Shown here: piece by piece, positions 15,504 to 25,513 of the stretch
Numbering within the stretch: position 1 is the stretch's first letter
Layout of the letters: every line of letters starts with the position of its first letter
Source of the DNA: Gluconobacter roseus NBRC 3990
GTDB lineage: Bacteria > Pseudomonadota > Alphaproteobacteria > Acetobacterales > Acetobacteraceae
Assembly: GCF_006538885.1 (NCBI RefSeq)
Contig: NZ_BJLY01000004.1
Span: forward strand, 124,001-188,000
DNA length: 64,000 nt
Direction: 5' to 3'
Made by a program: the position numbers and the translations under genes
Notes under the pieces: model-generated
What the model was told of the DNA's origin: nothing
The model's database searches: none
Seen by the model: only the letters and a program-made list of their open reading frames with translations

Positions 15504-17884
15504 GACTTCCTTCCCTGAGGCGCCTGTTTGCAAGGCTGACGAGTGCCAATGGGGCGGTTCTTCTGACAGTCATGGCGCTGGTGCTCGCCTTTGCGACGTT
15601 CGTCGTGCTGTCGGGCGGCATGTCTCTGGCGCATCGTCCCCAGGTGCAGGCGATCGTTTTCCTGCTCGACTTCATCACGCTCATGCTGATTGCGGCGGCG
15701 GCCGTGGTGCAGATCGGGCGGATGGTCGCCGAACGCAGGCTTGGGCTGGCCGGCGCGCGGCTGCATGTCCGGCTCATTACGCTGTTTGGGATCGTTGCGG
15801 TTGCGCCAACCATCGTGGTGGGCGCTGTGGCGACGCTGTTCTTCCATTACGGTGTGGAAATCTGGTTCTCCAACCGTGTGAATGATGCCCTGACCGAGGC
15901 CCGGTCTGTCGCAGTCGGCTATCTGCGCGAACATAATGACAATGCCCGGACCGAGGCTTTTGCGCTCGCGAACACGCTGATCACTGTCCAGAATGACGAG
16001 CTTTTCTCCCGTGGGATCGATCTTTTTCACGACCCCGCCCGTCTTCAGGAATTTCTGGACGATGAAGTCACCGAGCGCGGCCTGACGGATGCAGAGGTGT
16101 TCGATCCGCTGACCTATAAGGTTCTGGCGGTCGGTGGCCTTCTTGGCAGCGATGCCGACATGACGACCGCACCACCTCTGCCGCCGAAATCGGTCGTCGA
16201 ACTGGCCCAGCACGGCGAGGCAGTCATTCTGGATCGCCCTGACCAGCGGAAAGTGCGCGCCGTGGTGGCTCTGGGGGGCAATTCCGGCCTCATGCTGGTC
16301 ATTACGCGCCCGGTCGATCCGGATGTCGTCGAGCATATGCGCCGGACAGATACGCTGGTGGCGGATTACCAGCGGCTGATTACCAATCGCGGGAAGACGC
16401 AGGTTCTGTTCGCGGTCATTTTTGCCCTGATGGGCCTGCTGGTGCTGGCTGTCGGGATGCTGACCGGGCTGGCACTGGCCAATCGTATCGCCAATCCGCT
16501 CGGCCTGCTCATTCTGGCCGCACAGCGGATTTCAAAGGGCGATCTGGGGGTGCGTGTTCCGGTTCCTGAAGATGCGGGACGGGACAAGGATGACGAGGTT
16601 ACGGGGCTGTCCCGCGCTTTCAACAGCATGACGGACCAGCTCGAAAGCCAGCGCTCCGAGCTGATGCAGGCCTATGACCAGATCAACGAACGCCGCCGTT
16701 TTACCGAGACGGTGCTGGCAGGCGTTTCGGCTGGCGTGATCGGGCTGGATCGGATGCAGGTCATCGAACTGCCCAACCGTGCAGCCTCCAGCGTGCTCCA
16801 GCGTGATCTCCAGCCTGCGATCGGGATGAAGCTGACGGACCGGGTGCCGGAGTTCTCGACCCTGCTGGATGCGGCCCGCATGGCACCCGAGCGCGTCCAT
16901 ACCGCCGAAATTCAGGTGGATACGGAAGGCGCGCAGCGTCCGGGCGGACCGGGTGATGGCGCTGGTGCCGGTGCGGGACGCACACTTCTCGTACGGGTTG
17001 TGGCGGAGCTGCGGGGACAGGATGTCGCGGGCTACGTCGTGACCTTTGATGACATTACCGATCTTCAGTCCGCACAGCGCAAGGCGGCCTGGGCGGATGT
17101 GGCGCGACGTGTGGCACATGAGATCAAGAATCCGCTAACCCCGATCCAGCTGGCAGCGGAGCGTCTGAAGCGGCGCTTCCTCAAGGAAATCCATTCCGAT
17201 CCCGAGACCTACACGCAGCTTGTGGACACGATCGTGCGGCAGGTCGGGGATATCGGGCGGATGGTAGACGAGTTCTCCGCCTTTGCGCGAATGCCGCAGC
17301 CCGTGATGCAGCTGGAAGACTTCTCACGGCTTTGCCGGGAGGCGCTGGTGCTTCAGCGGAATGCTCATCCCGAAATCGTGTTCGAGACGACCGGACTGCC
17401 GCCTTCAGGGCCGATCGTGCGCTGTGACCGGCGACTCATCGGCCAGGCCCTGACAAATCTGCTACAGAATGCAGCCGATGCCATCAGCATGGCAGGCCGC
17501 GGAAAACCGGGAGAAAACGCTCCCGGACAGTCAGTGCAGCCAATTGGACACATTGTGGTGGGCTTGCACATTCGCGGCGGGCATGTCCTGCTAGACATAG
17601 AAGATGACGGGATCGGCCTGCCGACGGTGGAACGCCACCGGCTGACCGAGCCTTATGTAACCCACAAGGCGAAAGGCACCGGCCTCGGCCTTGCGATCGT
17701 CAAGAAGATCATGGAGGACCATTCCGGGATGCTTCAGCTCACTGATCGGGAACCAGACGACTCCCGTGGCTTAACCGGGCAGCGGGGAACGCGCGTCACC
17801 TTGTCCCTGCCGTTATGGGAGCAGGAGAGCCATGTCCCGGGTGGAACGGACCACCAGAGCATGAGGGCAGCAGATGGAACATGA
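15500..17884 (+). CDS. ntrY: Sensor histidine kinase NtrY
   Basis: A 794-aa membrane sensor kinase of the NtrY/NtrX pair. Order: three N-terminal transmembrane segments (around residues 20-40, 50-75 and 90-115), a ~170-residue periplasmic sensor, a fourth transmembrane segment (VLFAVIFALMGLLVLAVGML), a HAMP linker, a PAS-like domain, the HisKA box RRVAHEIKNPLTPIQ with phospho-His at residue 540, and the ATPase boxes NLLQNAADAIS, DDGIGLP and GTGLGLAIVKKI. The start is a GTG overlapping the preceding stop (GTGA). The stop overlaps the ntrX start by 11 nt. The signal is not known from sequence; family roles include nitrogen, redox and envelope control. Confidence 0.95.
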   Translation: MRLPSLRRLFARLTSANGAVLLTVMALVLAFATFVVLSGGMSLAHRPQVQAIVFLLDFITLMLIAAAAVVQIGRMVAERRLGLAGARLHVRLITLFGIVAVAPTIVVGAVATLFFHYGVEIWFSNRVNDALTEARSVAVGYLREHNDNARTEAFALANTLITVQNDELFSRGIDLFHDPARLQEFLDDEVTERGLTDAEVFDPLTYKVLAVGGLLGSDADMTTAPPLPPKSVVELAQHGEAVILDRPDQRKVRAVVALGGNSGLMLVITRPVDPDVVEHMRRTDTLVADYQRLITNRGKTQVLFAVIFALMGLLVLAVGMLTGLALANRIANPLGLLILAAQRISKGDLGVRVPVPEDAGRDKDDEVTGLSRAFNSMTDQLESQRSELMQAYDQINERRRFTETVLAGVSAGVIGLDRMQVIELPNRAASSVLQRDLQPAIGMKLTDRVPEFSTLLDAARMAPERVHTAEIQVDTEGAQRPGGPGDGAGAGAGRTLLVRVVAELRGQDVAGYVVTFDDITDLQSAQRKAAWADVARRVAHEIKNPLTPIQLAAERLKRRFLKEIHSDPETYTQLVDTIVRQVGDIGRMVDEFSAFARMPQPVMQLEDFSRLCREALVLQRNAHPEIVFETTGLPPSGPIVRCDRRLIGQALTNLLQNAADAISMAGRGKPGENAPGQSVQPIGHIVVGLHIRGGHVLLDIEDDGIGLPTVERHRLTEPYVTHKAKGTGLGLAIVKKIMEDHSGMLQLTDREPDDSRGLTGQRGTRVTLSLPLWEQESHVPGGTDHQSMRAADGT

Positions 17885-19286
17885 GATCCTGATCGTCGAT
17901 GACGAACCGGACATCCGGTTCCTCATCGAGGGCATTCTGAACGACGAAGGCTACAAGACCCGCACGGCTGCCAATTCGGATCAGGCCCTTGAGCTTTTCC
18001 GTGCGCATTGTCCGTCGCTGGCGATTCTGGATATCTGGCTGCAGGGATCCCGTCTGGACGGGATCGAACTGCTCAAGATCTTCCAGGCCGAAGAGCCAGG
18101 CCTGCCGACGCTGATGATCTCGGGACACGGGACGATCGAGACGGCGGTGTCCAGTCTCAAACTCGGGGCCTATGATTTCATCGAAAAACCGTTCCAGTCG
18201 GACCGGCTTCTGGTGGTGGTGCGCCGTGCGCTGGAAGCGGCACGCCTGCGCCGGGAAAATGCGGAACTCCGTCTGCGGGCAGGTCCGGAAACGACGCTGT
18301 CGGGGGACGGTGCTGTCATTTCGGCCCTTCGTGCCCAGATTGAGCGTGTTGCCCCCACCAATTCGCGCGTGCTGATCAGCGGTCCGGCCGGCTCGGGCAA
18401 GGAAGTGGCGGCGCGCATGATCCATGCACGCTCCCGCCGTGCGGAGGGACCATTCATTGCCCTGAACTGCGCAACGCTGGCGCCCAACCGCTTTGAGGAA
18501 GAACTCTTCGGCCTCGAAGGCGAAAACGGTCAGCCGATGCGCCGCGGCGTGCTGGAGCGGGCCCATCGCGGCACATTGCTGCTCGATGAAGTTGCAGACA
18601 TGCCGCCCGAAACGCAGGGCAAGATCGTCCGTGCCCTTCAGGATCAGACATTCGAGCGGCTGGGGGGCAATACGCGGGTAAAAGTGGACATCCGCGTCAT
18701 TGCCACCACCAACCGGGATCTCCAGTCCGAAATTGCCGCCCATCGCTTCCGTGAAGACCTGTATTACCGTCTCGCGGTTGTCCCTCTGCGGGTGCCATCC
18801 CTGCGTGAGCGGCGTGAAGATATTCCAGGGCTGGCGCGGCATTTCCTTGAGCGTTGCGCGCAGTCATCGGGTCTTCCCGTTCGGGAACTCTCCGTGGACG
18901 CACTCGCGGCGCTGCAGTCCTATGAATGGCCGGGCAATGTGCGCGAGTTGCGCAACCTGATGGAACGGCTGCTGATCATGATGCCGGGGACGGGGAATGA
19001 TCCGATCCGGGCGGACATGCTGCCGGCCACCATCAGCCAGGGCGCGCCATCCATGACGCGTCTCAACTCCGGTGCGGATGTCATGAGCCTGCCGCTGCGG
19101 GAAGCGCGGGATCTGTTCGAGACGCAGTATCTTCAGGTGCAGCTCATGCGGTTTGGTGGTAACATCAGCCGGACGGCCAGTTTCGTCTGCATGGAACGCA
19201 GTGCGCTGCATCGCAAGCTCAAACAGCTTGGGGTGACGACGAATGACGAGCGTTCGGGCGCGGCCTCCACGCCGGTGAGCAGCTGA
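17874..19286 (+). CDS. ntrX: Response regulator NtrX
   Basis: A 470-aa NtrC-family regulator. The receiver has the acidic pocket VDDEPD and phospho-acceptor Asp53 in LAILDIW, with the conserved Lys in FIEKPF. The AAA+ domain keeps Walker A (GPAGSGKE) and Walker B (GTLLLDEVAD), but the segment between EELFGLEGENGQ and RRGVLERAH lacks the GAFTGA loop that contacts sigma-54. The C-terminal Fis-like HTH is ERSALHRKLKQLG. It may therefore work as a sigma-70-type regulator. It is translationally coupled to ntrY. Confidence 0.93.
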   Translation: MEHEILIVDDEPDIRFLIEGILNDEGYKTRTAANSDQALELFRAHCPSLAILDIWLQGSRLDGIELLKIFQAEEPGLPTLMISGHGTIETAVSSLKLGAYDFIEKPFQSDRLLVVVRRALEAARLRRENAELRLRAGPETTLSGDGAVISALRAQIERVAPTNSRVLISGPAGSGKEVAARMIHARSRRAEGPFIALNCATLAPNRFEEELFGLEGENGQPMRRGVLERAHRGTLLLDEVADMPPETQGKIVRALQDQTFERLGGNTRVKVDIRVIATTNRDLQSEIAAHRFREDLYYRLAVVPLRVPSLRERREDIPGLARHFLERCAQSSGLPVRELSVDALAALQSYEWPGNVRELRNLMERLLIMMPGTGNDPIRADMLPATISQGAPSMTRLNSGADVMSLPLREARDLFETQYLQVQLMRFGGNISRTASFVCMERSALHRKLKQLGVTTNDERSGAASTPVSS

Positions 19287-19334
19287 GATGAAACGCCGGC
19301 TTTTCTCCTTTTCCTTCAGTCGACTGATAACAGC

Positions 19335-19583
19335 GTGACTTCAGAACCCTCCTCTTCTGCGCGTGCCGTGCAGGAGGTCTTCCTCGATCATCTGCGCAGG
19401 ACGGAAGCCTCCGTGACCGTTTTTCTGGTCAATGGCGTGAAGCTTCAGGGCATTGTCGCCCAGTCGGACGCGCAGACCCTGCTGCTCCGCCGTGATGGTC
19501 ATGTGCAGCTTGTCTACAAACACGCCGTCAGCACGATCATGCCGGTGGCGGCCATGTCCCATTTTGTGGAAGAAGAACTTTGA
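19335..19583 (+). CDS. hfq: RNA chaperone Hfq
   Basis: An 82-aa Sm-like hexameric RNA chaperone for sRNA-mRNA pairing. Sm1 ([19 protein letters not shown]) and Sm2 ([12 protein letters not shown]) are complete, with the proximal-face YKHA motif. The start is a GTG at 19335; no strong Shine-Dalgarno sequence is visible. The acidic C-terminal tail is very short (HFVEEEL), as in other alphaproteobacteria. The stop overlaps the hflX start as TTGA. Confidence 0.97.
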   Translation: MTSEPSSSARAVQEVFLDHLRRTEASVTVFLVNGVKLQGIVAQSDAQTLLLRRDGHVQLVYKHAVSTIMPVAAMSHFVEEEL

Positions 19584-20893
19584 GCGGTTTCGACACCAAA
19601 AAACCTGCAACCCGTGCGGCCGTCATCCTGCCCTGGGAGAAGTCGGGACCGCAGGAGGAAATCCGCGCGGCCGATGCACGGCTTGAGGAAGCGGTCGGCC
19701 TGACAGCGTCGATCGGGCTTGTGGTGGTGCGTCAGGCAGCCATTCTGCTGCGGGCGCGCCGTCCGGCGACCCTGCTGGGAAGCGGTCAGGTCGAACAACT
19801 GGCGGAAGCGGTCAAGTTGGATAACGTGGATGTGGTCGTCATTGATGCGCGTCTGTCTCCCGGTCAGCAGCGTAACCTTGAAAAGGCTCTTGGCTGCAAG
19901 GTCGTGGACCGGACCGGGCTGATTCTCGATATTTTCGGTGCACGCGCGGCAACCCGTGAAGGTGTGCTTCAGGTCGAGCTGGCTCATCTGGAATACCAGC
20001 GCTCGCGGCTTGTGCGGCTGTGGACCCATCTTGAGCGTCAGCGCGGTGGCTTCGGCTTCCTTGGTGGTCCGGGTGAGACGCAGATGGAAGCGGATCGCCG
20101 GATGCTGGCCGAGCGGATCGGCAAGATCAAGAGAGAGCTGGAACAGGTCCGCCGGACGCGCGGGCTGCATCGTGACTCCCGCAAGCGCGTGCCGTTCCCG
20201 GTCGTGGCCCTTGTGGGTTACACCAACGCCGGCAAGTCCACGCTGTTCAATGCCCTGACGGGTGCATCCGTCCATGCGCAGGACCAGCTTTTCGCCACGC
20301 TGGATCCGACCATGCGCGGGCTGCGTCTGCCCTCGGGCCGCAATGTGATCCTGTCCGATACGGTGGGCTTCATCAGTGAACTGCCGACAGAGCTGATCGC
20401 GGCCTTCCGTGCAACACTTGAAGAAGTGGCGCAGGCAGATGTGATCCTGCATGTGCGCGACATTTCGCATCCTGACAGTGCGGCACAGCGGGCGGACGTG
20501 CTCAACGTGCTGGACGGCATGGTGCGCGACGGAATGCTCGATGCGCACTGGCCGGACCGCACGATCGAAGTGCTGAACAAGGCCGATCTTGTGGGCGGTG
20601 TCGAGGCCGTGCCCAAGCGTGAAAACGCGGTGGCGATCTCGGCCATCACGGGCGAGGGGCTGCCGGATCTGTTCGAGATCCTGGACCAGTATCTGACGCG
20701 ATCCATGAAATCCGTTGATGTCCGTCTCCCGATCACGGATGGGGCGGCTCTGGCCTGGCTTTACCAGCATGGTGAAGTCGTCGGGCGGACGGACCGGGAA
20801 GACGGGATGGACGTGCAGGTCCGTCTTTTCTCAGCGGATCTGGAGCGGTTCGAACTGCTTCACCCGGACCGGATCATCCGCCCGGAAGCCTGA
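19580..20893 (+). CDS. hflX: GTPase HflX
   Basis: Ribosome-associated GTPase of 437 aa that splits stalled ribosomes under stress. The N-terminal HflX domain ([15 protein letters not shown]) is followed by a coiled region, [17 protein letters not shown], and the G domain: G1 [11 protein letters not shown]3 DTVGF, G4 NKADL. The start appears to be TTG, overlapping the hfq stop (TTGA), so expression should depend on translation of hfq. The last 20 bp overlap the 3' end of the convergent opgC-like gene. Confidence 0.95.
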   Translation: MSGFDTKKPATRAAVILPWEKSGPQEEIRAADARLEEAVGLTASIGLVVVRQAAILLRARRPATLLGSGQVEQLAEAVKLDNVDVVVIDARLSPGQQRNLEKALGCKVVDRTGLILDIFGARAATREGVLQVELAHLEYQRSRLVRLWTHLERQRGGFGFLGGPGETQMEADRRMLAERIGKIKRELEQVRRTRGLHRDSRKRVPFPVVALVGYTNAGKSTLFNALTGASVHAQDQLFATLDPTMRGLRLPSGRNVILSDTVGFISELPTELIAAFRATLEEVAQADVILHVRDISHPDSAAQRADVLNVLDGMVRDGMLDAHWPDRTIEVLNKADLVGGVEAVPKRENAVAISAITGEGLPDLFEILDQYLTRSMKSVDVRLPITDGAALAWLYQHGEVVGRTDREDGMDVQVRLFSADLERFELLHPDRIIRPEA

Positions 20894-22061
20894 GACCTTC
20901 CTCTTTGGGCGCTGACACAGCCTGTGCAGCGCCGGGGGAGAGGCGGGCGGCTCTGGCGCGCTGGCGGGCACGATCCAGTGGAATGGCCAGCGCGTAGGTC
21001 AGGCCAAGGCCGACCACGTTCATCACGAGCTGATCCCACAGATCAATGCCGAAGCTCGCGAACATCAGCCGGCCCAGCAGGTCCAGCACCGTGCTGCACG
21101 CAAAGACTTCCAGCGAGTTCCGTCCGAGCAATGCGAGGCTCTGGCCGATCCGGTCGGCGGAAATACGGCGCAGGACTTTGGACGACTGCACCAGATAGAA
21201 AATCGCCATGATGTCCAGCAGGCGCCAGATGGCGAGCGTGGATTTGCCTGTATTGGGCGGGGCCGGAAAAATCCGTAGAAACGGGACGTGCCAGTATTCA
21301 TACGGAAAGCACAGCACGAAAGCGCCTGCCAGATAGGTCAGGCACAGAACCTTGGCCCAGGGGCGATAGGGCAGATCGCCATTATGTTTCGAGGCCCAGA
21401 CCGCGCCCAGAATCCCCAGGATATAGAGAAACTGCCAGCCGAACGGATTGAGATACCAGCCATTGGGATCAAGCCAGTTCGGGATGGTGATGCGCGGGTC
21501 CAGATTGGCAATGGCCCAGATACCGATACTGAGCGCCAGCAGTAGCCATACGCTGCGCTTAAGTACCCAGTAAATGGCCGGGAACAGCGCCAGAAGCACG
21601 ACATAAAGCGGCAGGATGTTCAGGTAGCTCGGCAGCGCATCGAAGGTCAGAATGCGCCACAGCCAGCTATAGCCATGCGCAAGCTGGGGCTCGATCGTGT
21701 ATTCGGGCAGGGGCTGGTAATGCCGCCACTGTCGCACGGTCCAGACAAAAACCAACGTCATGCCGGTCTGGTACAGATAGAGTCTGACGCAGCGCCCGAA
21801 AATGCGGTGGATGCCGGTTTTCCAGCCCTGCCGGTCGATCAGGCGTCCGTACGCCAGATACGACGCATAGCCTGCCAGCATGACGAAGATCTCGGCCGCG
21901 TCCGCAAAACCGAAATTGCGGATGGTGATGCGGTTGAGCAGATCATCGGGAACATGATCCACGAGCATCATCAACAGGGCGATGCCGCGCAGCGCATCCA
22001 CACGGTGGTCGCGGGGATTCTTGCGCGCTAAAGCTGCTGGGGGCGGTTGGGGCGGCTCCAT
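20874..22061 (-). CDS. OpgC-domain membrane acyltransferase-like protein
   Basis: A 395-aa integral membrane protein with about ten hydrophobic segments. The N terminus (HRVDALRGIALLMMLVDHVP) is typical of the OpgC/acyltransferase-3 superfamily, as are FGFADAAEIFVMLAGYASYLAYG and the later segments. In E. coli OpgC adds succinyl groups to osmoregulated periplasmic glucans; here the acceptor is unknown and no opgG/H is seen nearby. The C-terminal tail is Arg-rich (RARQRARAARL). The 3' end overlaps hflX by 20 bp in convergent orientation. Confidence 0.82.
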   Translation of the reverse strand: MEPPQPPPAALARKNPRDHRVDALRGIALLMMLVDHVPDDLLNRITIRNFGFADAAEIFVMLAGYASYLAYGRLIDRQGWKTGIHRIFGRCVRLYLYQTGMTLVFVWTVRQWRHYQPLPEYTIEPQLAHGYSWLWRILTFDALPSYLNILPLYVVLLALFPAIYWVLKRSVWLLLALSIGIWAIANLDPRITIPNWLDPNGWYLNPFGWQFLYILGILGAVWASKHNGDLPYRPWAKVLCLTYLAGAFVLCFPYEYWHVPFLRIFPAPPNTGKSTLAIWRLLDIMAIFYLVQSSKVLRRISADRIGQSLALLGRNSLEVFACSTVLDLLGRLMFASFGIDLWDQLVMNVVGLGLTYALAIPLDRARQRARAARLSPGAAQAVSAPKEEGLRLPGG

Positions 22062-22135
22062 GACTTCTTCTTACCGTCAGTACGGGGGCAGGGGTATGGG
22101 TGACTCGTTACGGTCGGATTAAAGATTGGACGGAA

Positions 22136-22774
22136 TTACAGACTGTGACTGTACGTCTCCGGATGGTGCAGGGCCGGGTCCGTTCCGCCCTGCATGCCCA
22201 TGCCACCGCCTCCACCGCCGTCACCACCTCCTCCGCCTTTTCCGCCTTCCTTGCCGTCACCCTTGTTCCCGCCATTCGAGGAGGGGCGGGCAGGCCCCTG
22301 TTCAGGCAGAACGAGATTGGAAGGCAGGCTTTCAAGGTTCAGGGCCTTGCGGATGAAGTTACGCAGGGACACCACCAGATCATGGGTAGGGACAGGACGT
22401 CCGGCCACGAGTTCCGCCGCCGCGCGACCCGCCATCCGGACCTGTTCTTCCGTTCCAAGCAGGATGATATCGGACAGCGCAGCTTCGACGGCATCGCGGA
22501 TGCGGCGGTTGCGGTCCGAGCCGGAAAGCTGATCAGGCCCCAGATCCCGCTTGTGCGTCGGATCCACAAGCAGGGTGCCGGTGAACGAACCGCCTAGCGT
22601 GCGATAGGCGGCCATCAGGACGCGCAGGCGCTCGTTGATCTGGCGGTTCATCCGCTCCCGGCGCTGCTGGATGGTCAGCATCGTCAGCAGGCGGATTCCG
22701 ACGCCGATCAGCGTGAAAAGCGCCAGCCCGATCAGGGTGGCCAGCAGGCTGTGCCAGGAACTGAAATCAATCAT
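22136..22774 (-). CDS. Membrane-anchored hypothetical protein with Gly-rich tail
   Basis: A 212-aa protein of unknown function. The ATG at 22772-22774 is chosen over a TTG three codons upstream. One N-terminal transmembrane helix (LLATLIGLALFTLIGVGIRLL) is followed by a basic helical stretch (QQRRERMNRQINERLRVL) and a conserved-looking middle part (RIRDAVEAALSDIILLGTEEQV). Residues ~170-200 form a low-complexity Gly/Lys/Asp run. The topology suggests a cytoplasmic domain on a single anchor. It lies next to the SulP gene on the same strand, 91 nt apart. Confidence 0.6.
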   Translation of the reverse strand: MIDFSSWHSLLATLIGLALFTLIGVGIRLLTMLTIQQRRERMNRQINERLRVLMAAYRTLGGSFTGTLLVDPTHKRDLGPDQLSGSDRNRRIRDAVEAALSDIILLGTEEQVRMAGRAAAELVAGRPVPTHDLVVSLRNFIRKALNLESLPSNLVLPEQGPARPSSNGGNKGDGKEGGKGGGGGDGGGGGGMGMQGGTDPALHHPETYSHSL

Positions 22775-22865
22775 GCTGCGCAACGCGTCTCTCCGGATCG
22801 CTCGGGGATGCCATTATAACAGTCAGGCATCCGCACGGTTTTGCGATTTCAGGTCCTGTCGAGCC

Positions 22866-24320
22866 TTACAGTGCGAGCAGGCTTTCATTCGACTGCGTGG
22901 CGATGATGCCATGCTGGTCATGATGAAGCCCCGTGACTTCGACTGTATGGCCGTGGGACTGGAGTTTGCCGATGATCTTCTCCAGAACCTGCACCGAGGT
23001 AATGTCCCAGAAGCGCGCATGGGTGAGGTCGAGCACTACGGTCTTTGCATCCGTATGGTAGTCGATGGCATCGGACAGGCTGTCTGCGGATGCGAAAAAG
23101 ACCTGTCCGGACGCCCGGTATGTCAGCGTCTCGCCCGACCGTTCTTCCGTAACACGCAGGAGCTTTGCGGCATGCCAGGCGAAGAATACGCCCGAGAGCA
23201 TGACACCAACCGCAACGCCTGCGGCCAGATCGTGCGTCATGACGACCACGGCGACGGTGACGAGCATGGTCAGGCTGGACAGGCGCGGATGGCGGGTCAG
23301 ATCGCGCAGGCTGCTCCAGGAGAAGGTACTGGCGGAGACCATGATCATGATGGCGACGAGAGCAGCCATCGGAACCTGTCCGACCCAGCGATGCAGCAGG
23401 ACCATGAGGGCCAGCAGAAACGCGCCGGCAGTGAAAGTGGACAGGCGCCCGCGTCCGCCATAGCGCAGGTTGCCAACGGTTTGACCGATCATGCCGCAGC
23501 CCGCGATGCCGCCGAAAGCGCCGACGAGAATATTGGAAATGCCGAGGCCCGTGCATTCCATGCGCTGGTCGCCATGGGTGTCGGTGATGTCATCAACAAC
23601 AGAGGCCGTCATCATGGATTCCAGCAAGCCTACGGCAGCCATGGCCAATGCGTAAGGCAGCACGACCGACCATGTGGCCCAGTTCAGGGCGATATGCGGG
23701 AAGGTCAGGCTGGGCAGTCCTGTCGGCAGATCGCCGAGATCCGAGACCGTATGAACCGGCATCGGATGCAGCATTGTGATGGCGGTCAAAATGACAATGC
23801 AGATCAGCGGCGAGGGGATGGCGTCTGACAGGCGGGGCAGCAGATAGATGATGACGAGGCCCAGCGCGATCAGCGCATAGGTGTGCCAGGTCACGCCCAG
23901 CATCTGCGGCACCTGCGCGGAGAAGATCATGATGGCCAGCGCATTGACGAAGCCCGTGCGAACTTCGGCAGGCACGAACCGCATGACGGCCTGAAGACGC
24001 AGCAGACCGAACAGGACCTGAAAGGCACCGGCCACCAGCGTGGCGAGCAGCATGGCCTGTACGCCATGAGCGTGAACCAGCGGTGCCGCGACCAGCGCCA
24101 CCGAACCGGCAGCGCCGGAAATCATGCCTGGGCGGCCGCCGAAAATGGCGATCGAGACGGAAATGACAAAGGACGCGAACAGCGAAACAGCCGGGGAGAC
24201 GCCGGCGATATAGGAGAAGGCAATGACCTCGGGAATGAGGGCAAAGGTGCCGACCATTCCGGCCAGCACTTCGCGCAGCGGGTTCTGTGCCCACTGGCGA
24301 CGATAGAGAGCGGGAGTCAT
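22866..24320 (-). CDS. SulP-family anion transporter with STAS domain
   Basis: A 484-aa inner-membrane transporter of the SulP/SLC26 family. About 11-12 hydrophobic segments span residues 15-390, starting LAGMVGTFALIPEVIAFSYIAGV. A cytoplasmic STAS domain follows at about 400-484 (VVLDLTHARFWDITSVQVLEKII). Known substrates in the family are sulfate, bicarbonate and dicarboxylates; the sequence does not decide among them. No carbonic anhydrase lies nearby. The start is the ATG at 24318-24320. Confidence 0.9.
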   Translation of the reverse strand: MTPALYRRQWAQNPLREVLAGMVGTFALIPEVIAFSYIAGVSPAVSLFASFVISVSIAIFGGRPGMISGAAGSVALVAAPLVHAHGVQAMLLATLVAGAFQVLFGLLRLQAVMRFVPAEVRTGFVNALAIMIFSAQVPQMLGVTWHTYALIALGLVIIYLLPRLSDAIPSPLICIVILTAITMLHPMPVHTVSDLGDLPTGLPSLTFPHIALNWATWSVVLPYALAMAAVGLLESMMTASVVDDITDTHGDQRMECTGLGISNILVGAFGGIAGCGMIGQTVGNLRYGGRGRLSTFTAGAFLLALMVLLHRWVGQVPMAALVAIMIMVSASTFSWSSLRDLTRHPRLSSLTMLVTVAVVVMTHDLAAGVAVGVMLSGVFFAWHAAKLLRVTEERSGETLTYRASGQVFFASADSLSDAIDYHTDAKTVVLDLTHARFWDITSVQVLEKIIGKLQSHGHTVEVTGLHHDQHGIIATQSNESLLAL

Positions 24321-24549
24321 GAAGGATCCTTGAGCGTAGGGCGTGAACAGGGTGCGACGTATTCAGGCCCGGCGCGGCAATGAGGCAGACAGTGTAACCC
24401 GGCTCGCTTCAGGATTGAAGATGCGGAATGACCATGAGGTACGGAGAATGCCTCGAAGACTTTCCGTCAGGACGTTGGTGTTGCGAATTGAACATCCGGA
24501 GGCGTCGCTGCGTTGGGACCACACTGACATTCCACATCCGGAGATTATC

Positions 24550-25413
24550 ATGGCCAATTATCCGTCCCCACCGTTCAACACGCCGCATCAGGATCACATT
24601 CCGGGACAGACGTCTCTCATGACACCGAAACCCGATCATGGCGAACAGAGCTATGTCGGCCATGACCGGCTGCGTGGAAAAATTGCGATCATCACGGGGG
24701 GCGATTCCGGGATCGGACGGGCTGTTGCCATCGCCTTCGCCCGTGAGGGCGCGGATGTCGTGATCTCCTTCCTGCCCGAGGAAATGGATGATGCCCGCGA
24801 AACGGAGAACTGGATCAAAAAGGCAGGCCGACGCGCTCTTCTGGTACCGGGAGACCTGCGGGATCGTGACATCTGTGCCGAACTCGTGGACCGCACGGTC
24901 GCGGAATTCGGGCAGATCGACATTCTCGTGAACAACGCCGCCTTCCAGATCGAGCGGTCCTCACTGGCAGATGTCAGTGAGGAGGAATGGGACAAGACAT
25001 TCGATATCAATGCCGGCTCCGCGTTCCGGCTGTCGCGTCTGGCCCTGCCGCACATGCCGCGGGGTGGTGCGCTGATCCATACGGTTTCGGTCAATGCCGA
25101 TCAGCCCAAGCCGAAGCTTCTGGCCTACTCCGCGACCAAGAGCGCCATCCAGAACTTTAGCGGCGGTCTGGCCCAGCTGCTAGGCGAGAAGGGAATCCGC
25201 TCCAATGTTGTCGCCCCCGGCCCGATCTGGACGCCGCTGATCCCTGCGACCATGGATGTCGAACACGTGGAACGCTTCGGCGCTGATACGCCGATGAAGC
25301 GCCCGGGGCAGCCGGCAGAACTGGCCGGGGCCTATGTTTTCCTTGCAAGTGACGAAGCCAGCTACGTTTCCGGTGCCACGCTTGCGGTCACCGGCGGGAC
25401 TCCGGTGATCTGA
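24550..25413 (+). CDS. Short-chain dehydrogenase/reductase (YghA-like)
   Basis: A 287-aa SDR. An N-terminal extension of ~45 residues (PSPPFNTPHQDHIPGQ) precedes the Rossmann fold, as in the YghA/general-stress SDR group. Motifs: nucleotide loop GGDSGIGRAVA, NNAA, serine in HTVSVNADQ, catalytic YSATK, and PGPIWTP. The start ATG at 24550 has CGGAG six bases upstream; upstream in-frame codons belong to the leader. Cofactor probably NADP(H), since no Asp follows strand beta 2. Substrate unknown. It is the last gene before the tRNA-His and the island. Confidence 0.88.
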   Translation: MANYPSPPFNTPHQDHIPGQTSLMTPKPDHGEQSYVGHDRLRGKIAIITGGDSGIGRAVAIAFAREGADVVISFLPEEMDDARETENWIKKAGRRALLVPGDLRDRDICAELVDRTVAEFGQIDILVNNAAFQIERSSLADVSEEEWDKTFDINAGSAFRLSRLALPHMPRGGALIHTVSVNADQPKPKLLAYSATKSAIQNFSGGLAQLLGEKGIRSNVVAPGPIWTPLIPATMDVEHVERFGADTPMKRPGQPAELAGAYVFLASDEASYVSGATLAVTGGTPVI

Positions 25414-25513
25414 TCCGGGGTGGGGCAGTCGGAAAAACCCGGAGCATGAAAAAAATTGCTTCAGGGGACTGGACGACAGCCCCAACCTTCCTCTAGAGAA
25501 TGCGTCGCTGTGT

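Noticed and set aside
14879-16336. 485-codon minus-strand frame opposite the NtrC-like gene and ntrY
   Set aside because: Low-complexity Arg/His/Gln-rich translation typical of an antisense shadow.
19514-20770. 418-codon minus-strand frame opposite hfq-hflX
   Set aside because: Fully antisense to two well-supported genes, without a ribosome-binding site or motifs.
22190-22290. Simple GGC/GGT repeat as a phase-variable tract
   Set aside because: The low-complexity run keeps reading frame as mixed Gly codons inside the Gly-rich protein; no pure homopolymer or uniform repeat is seen.
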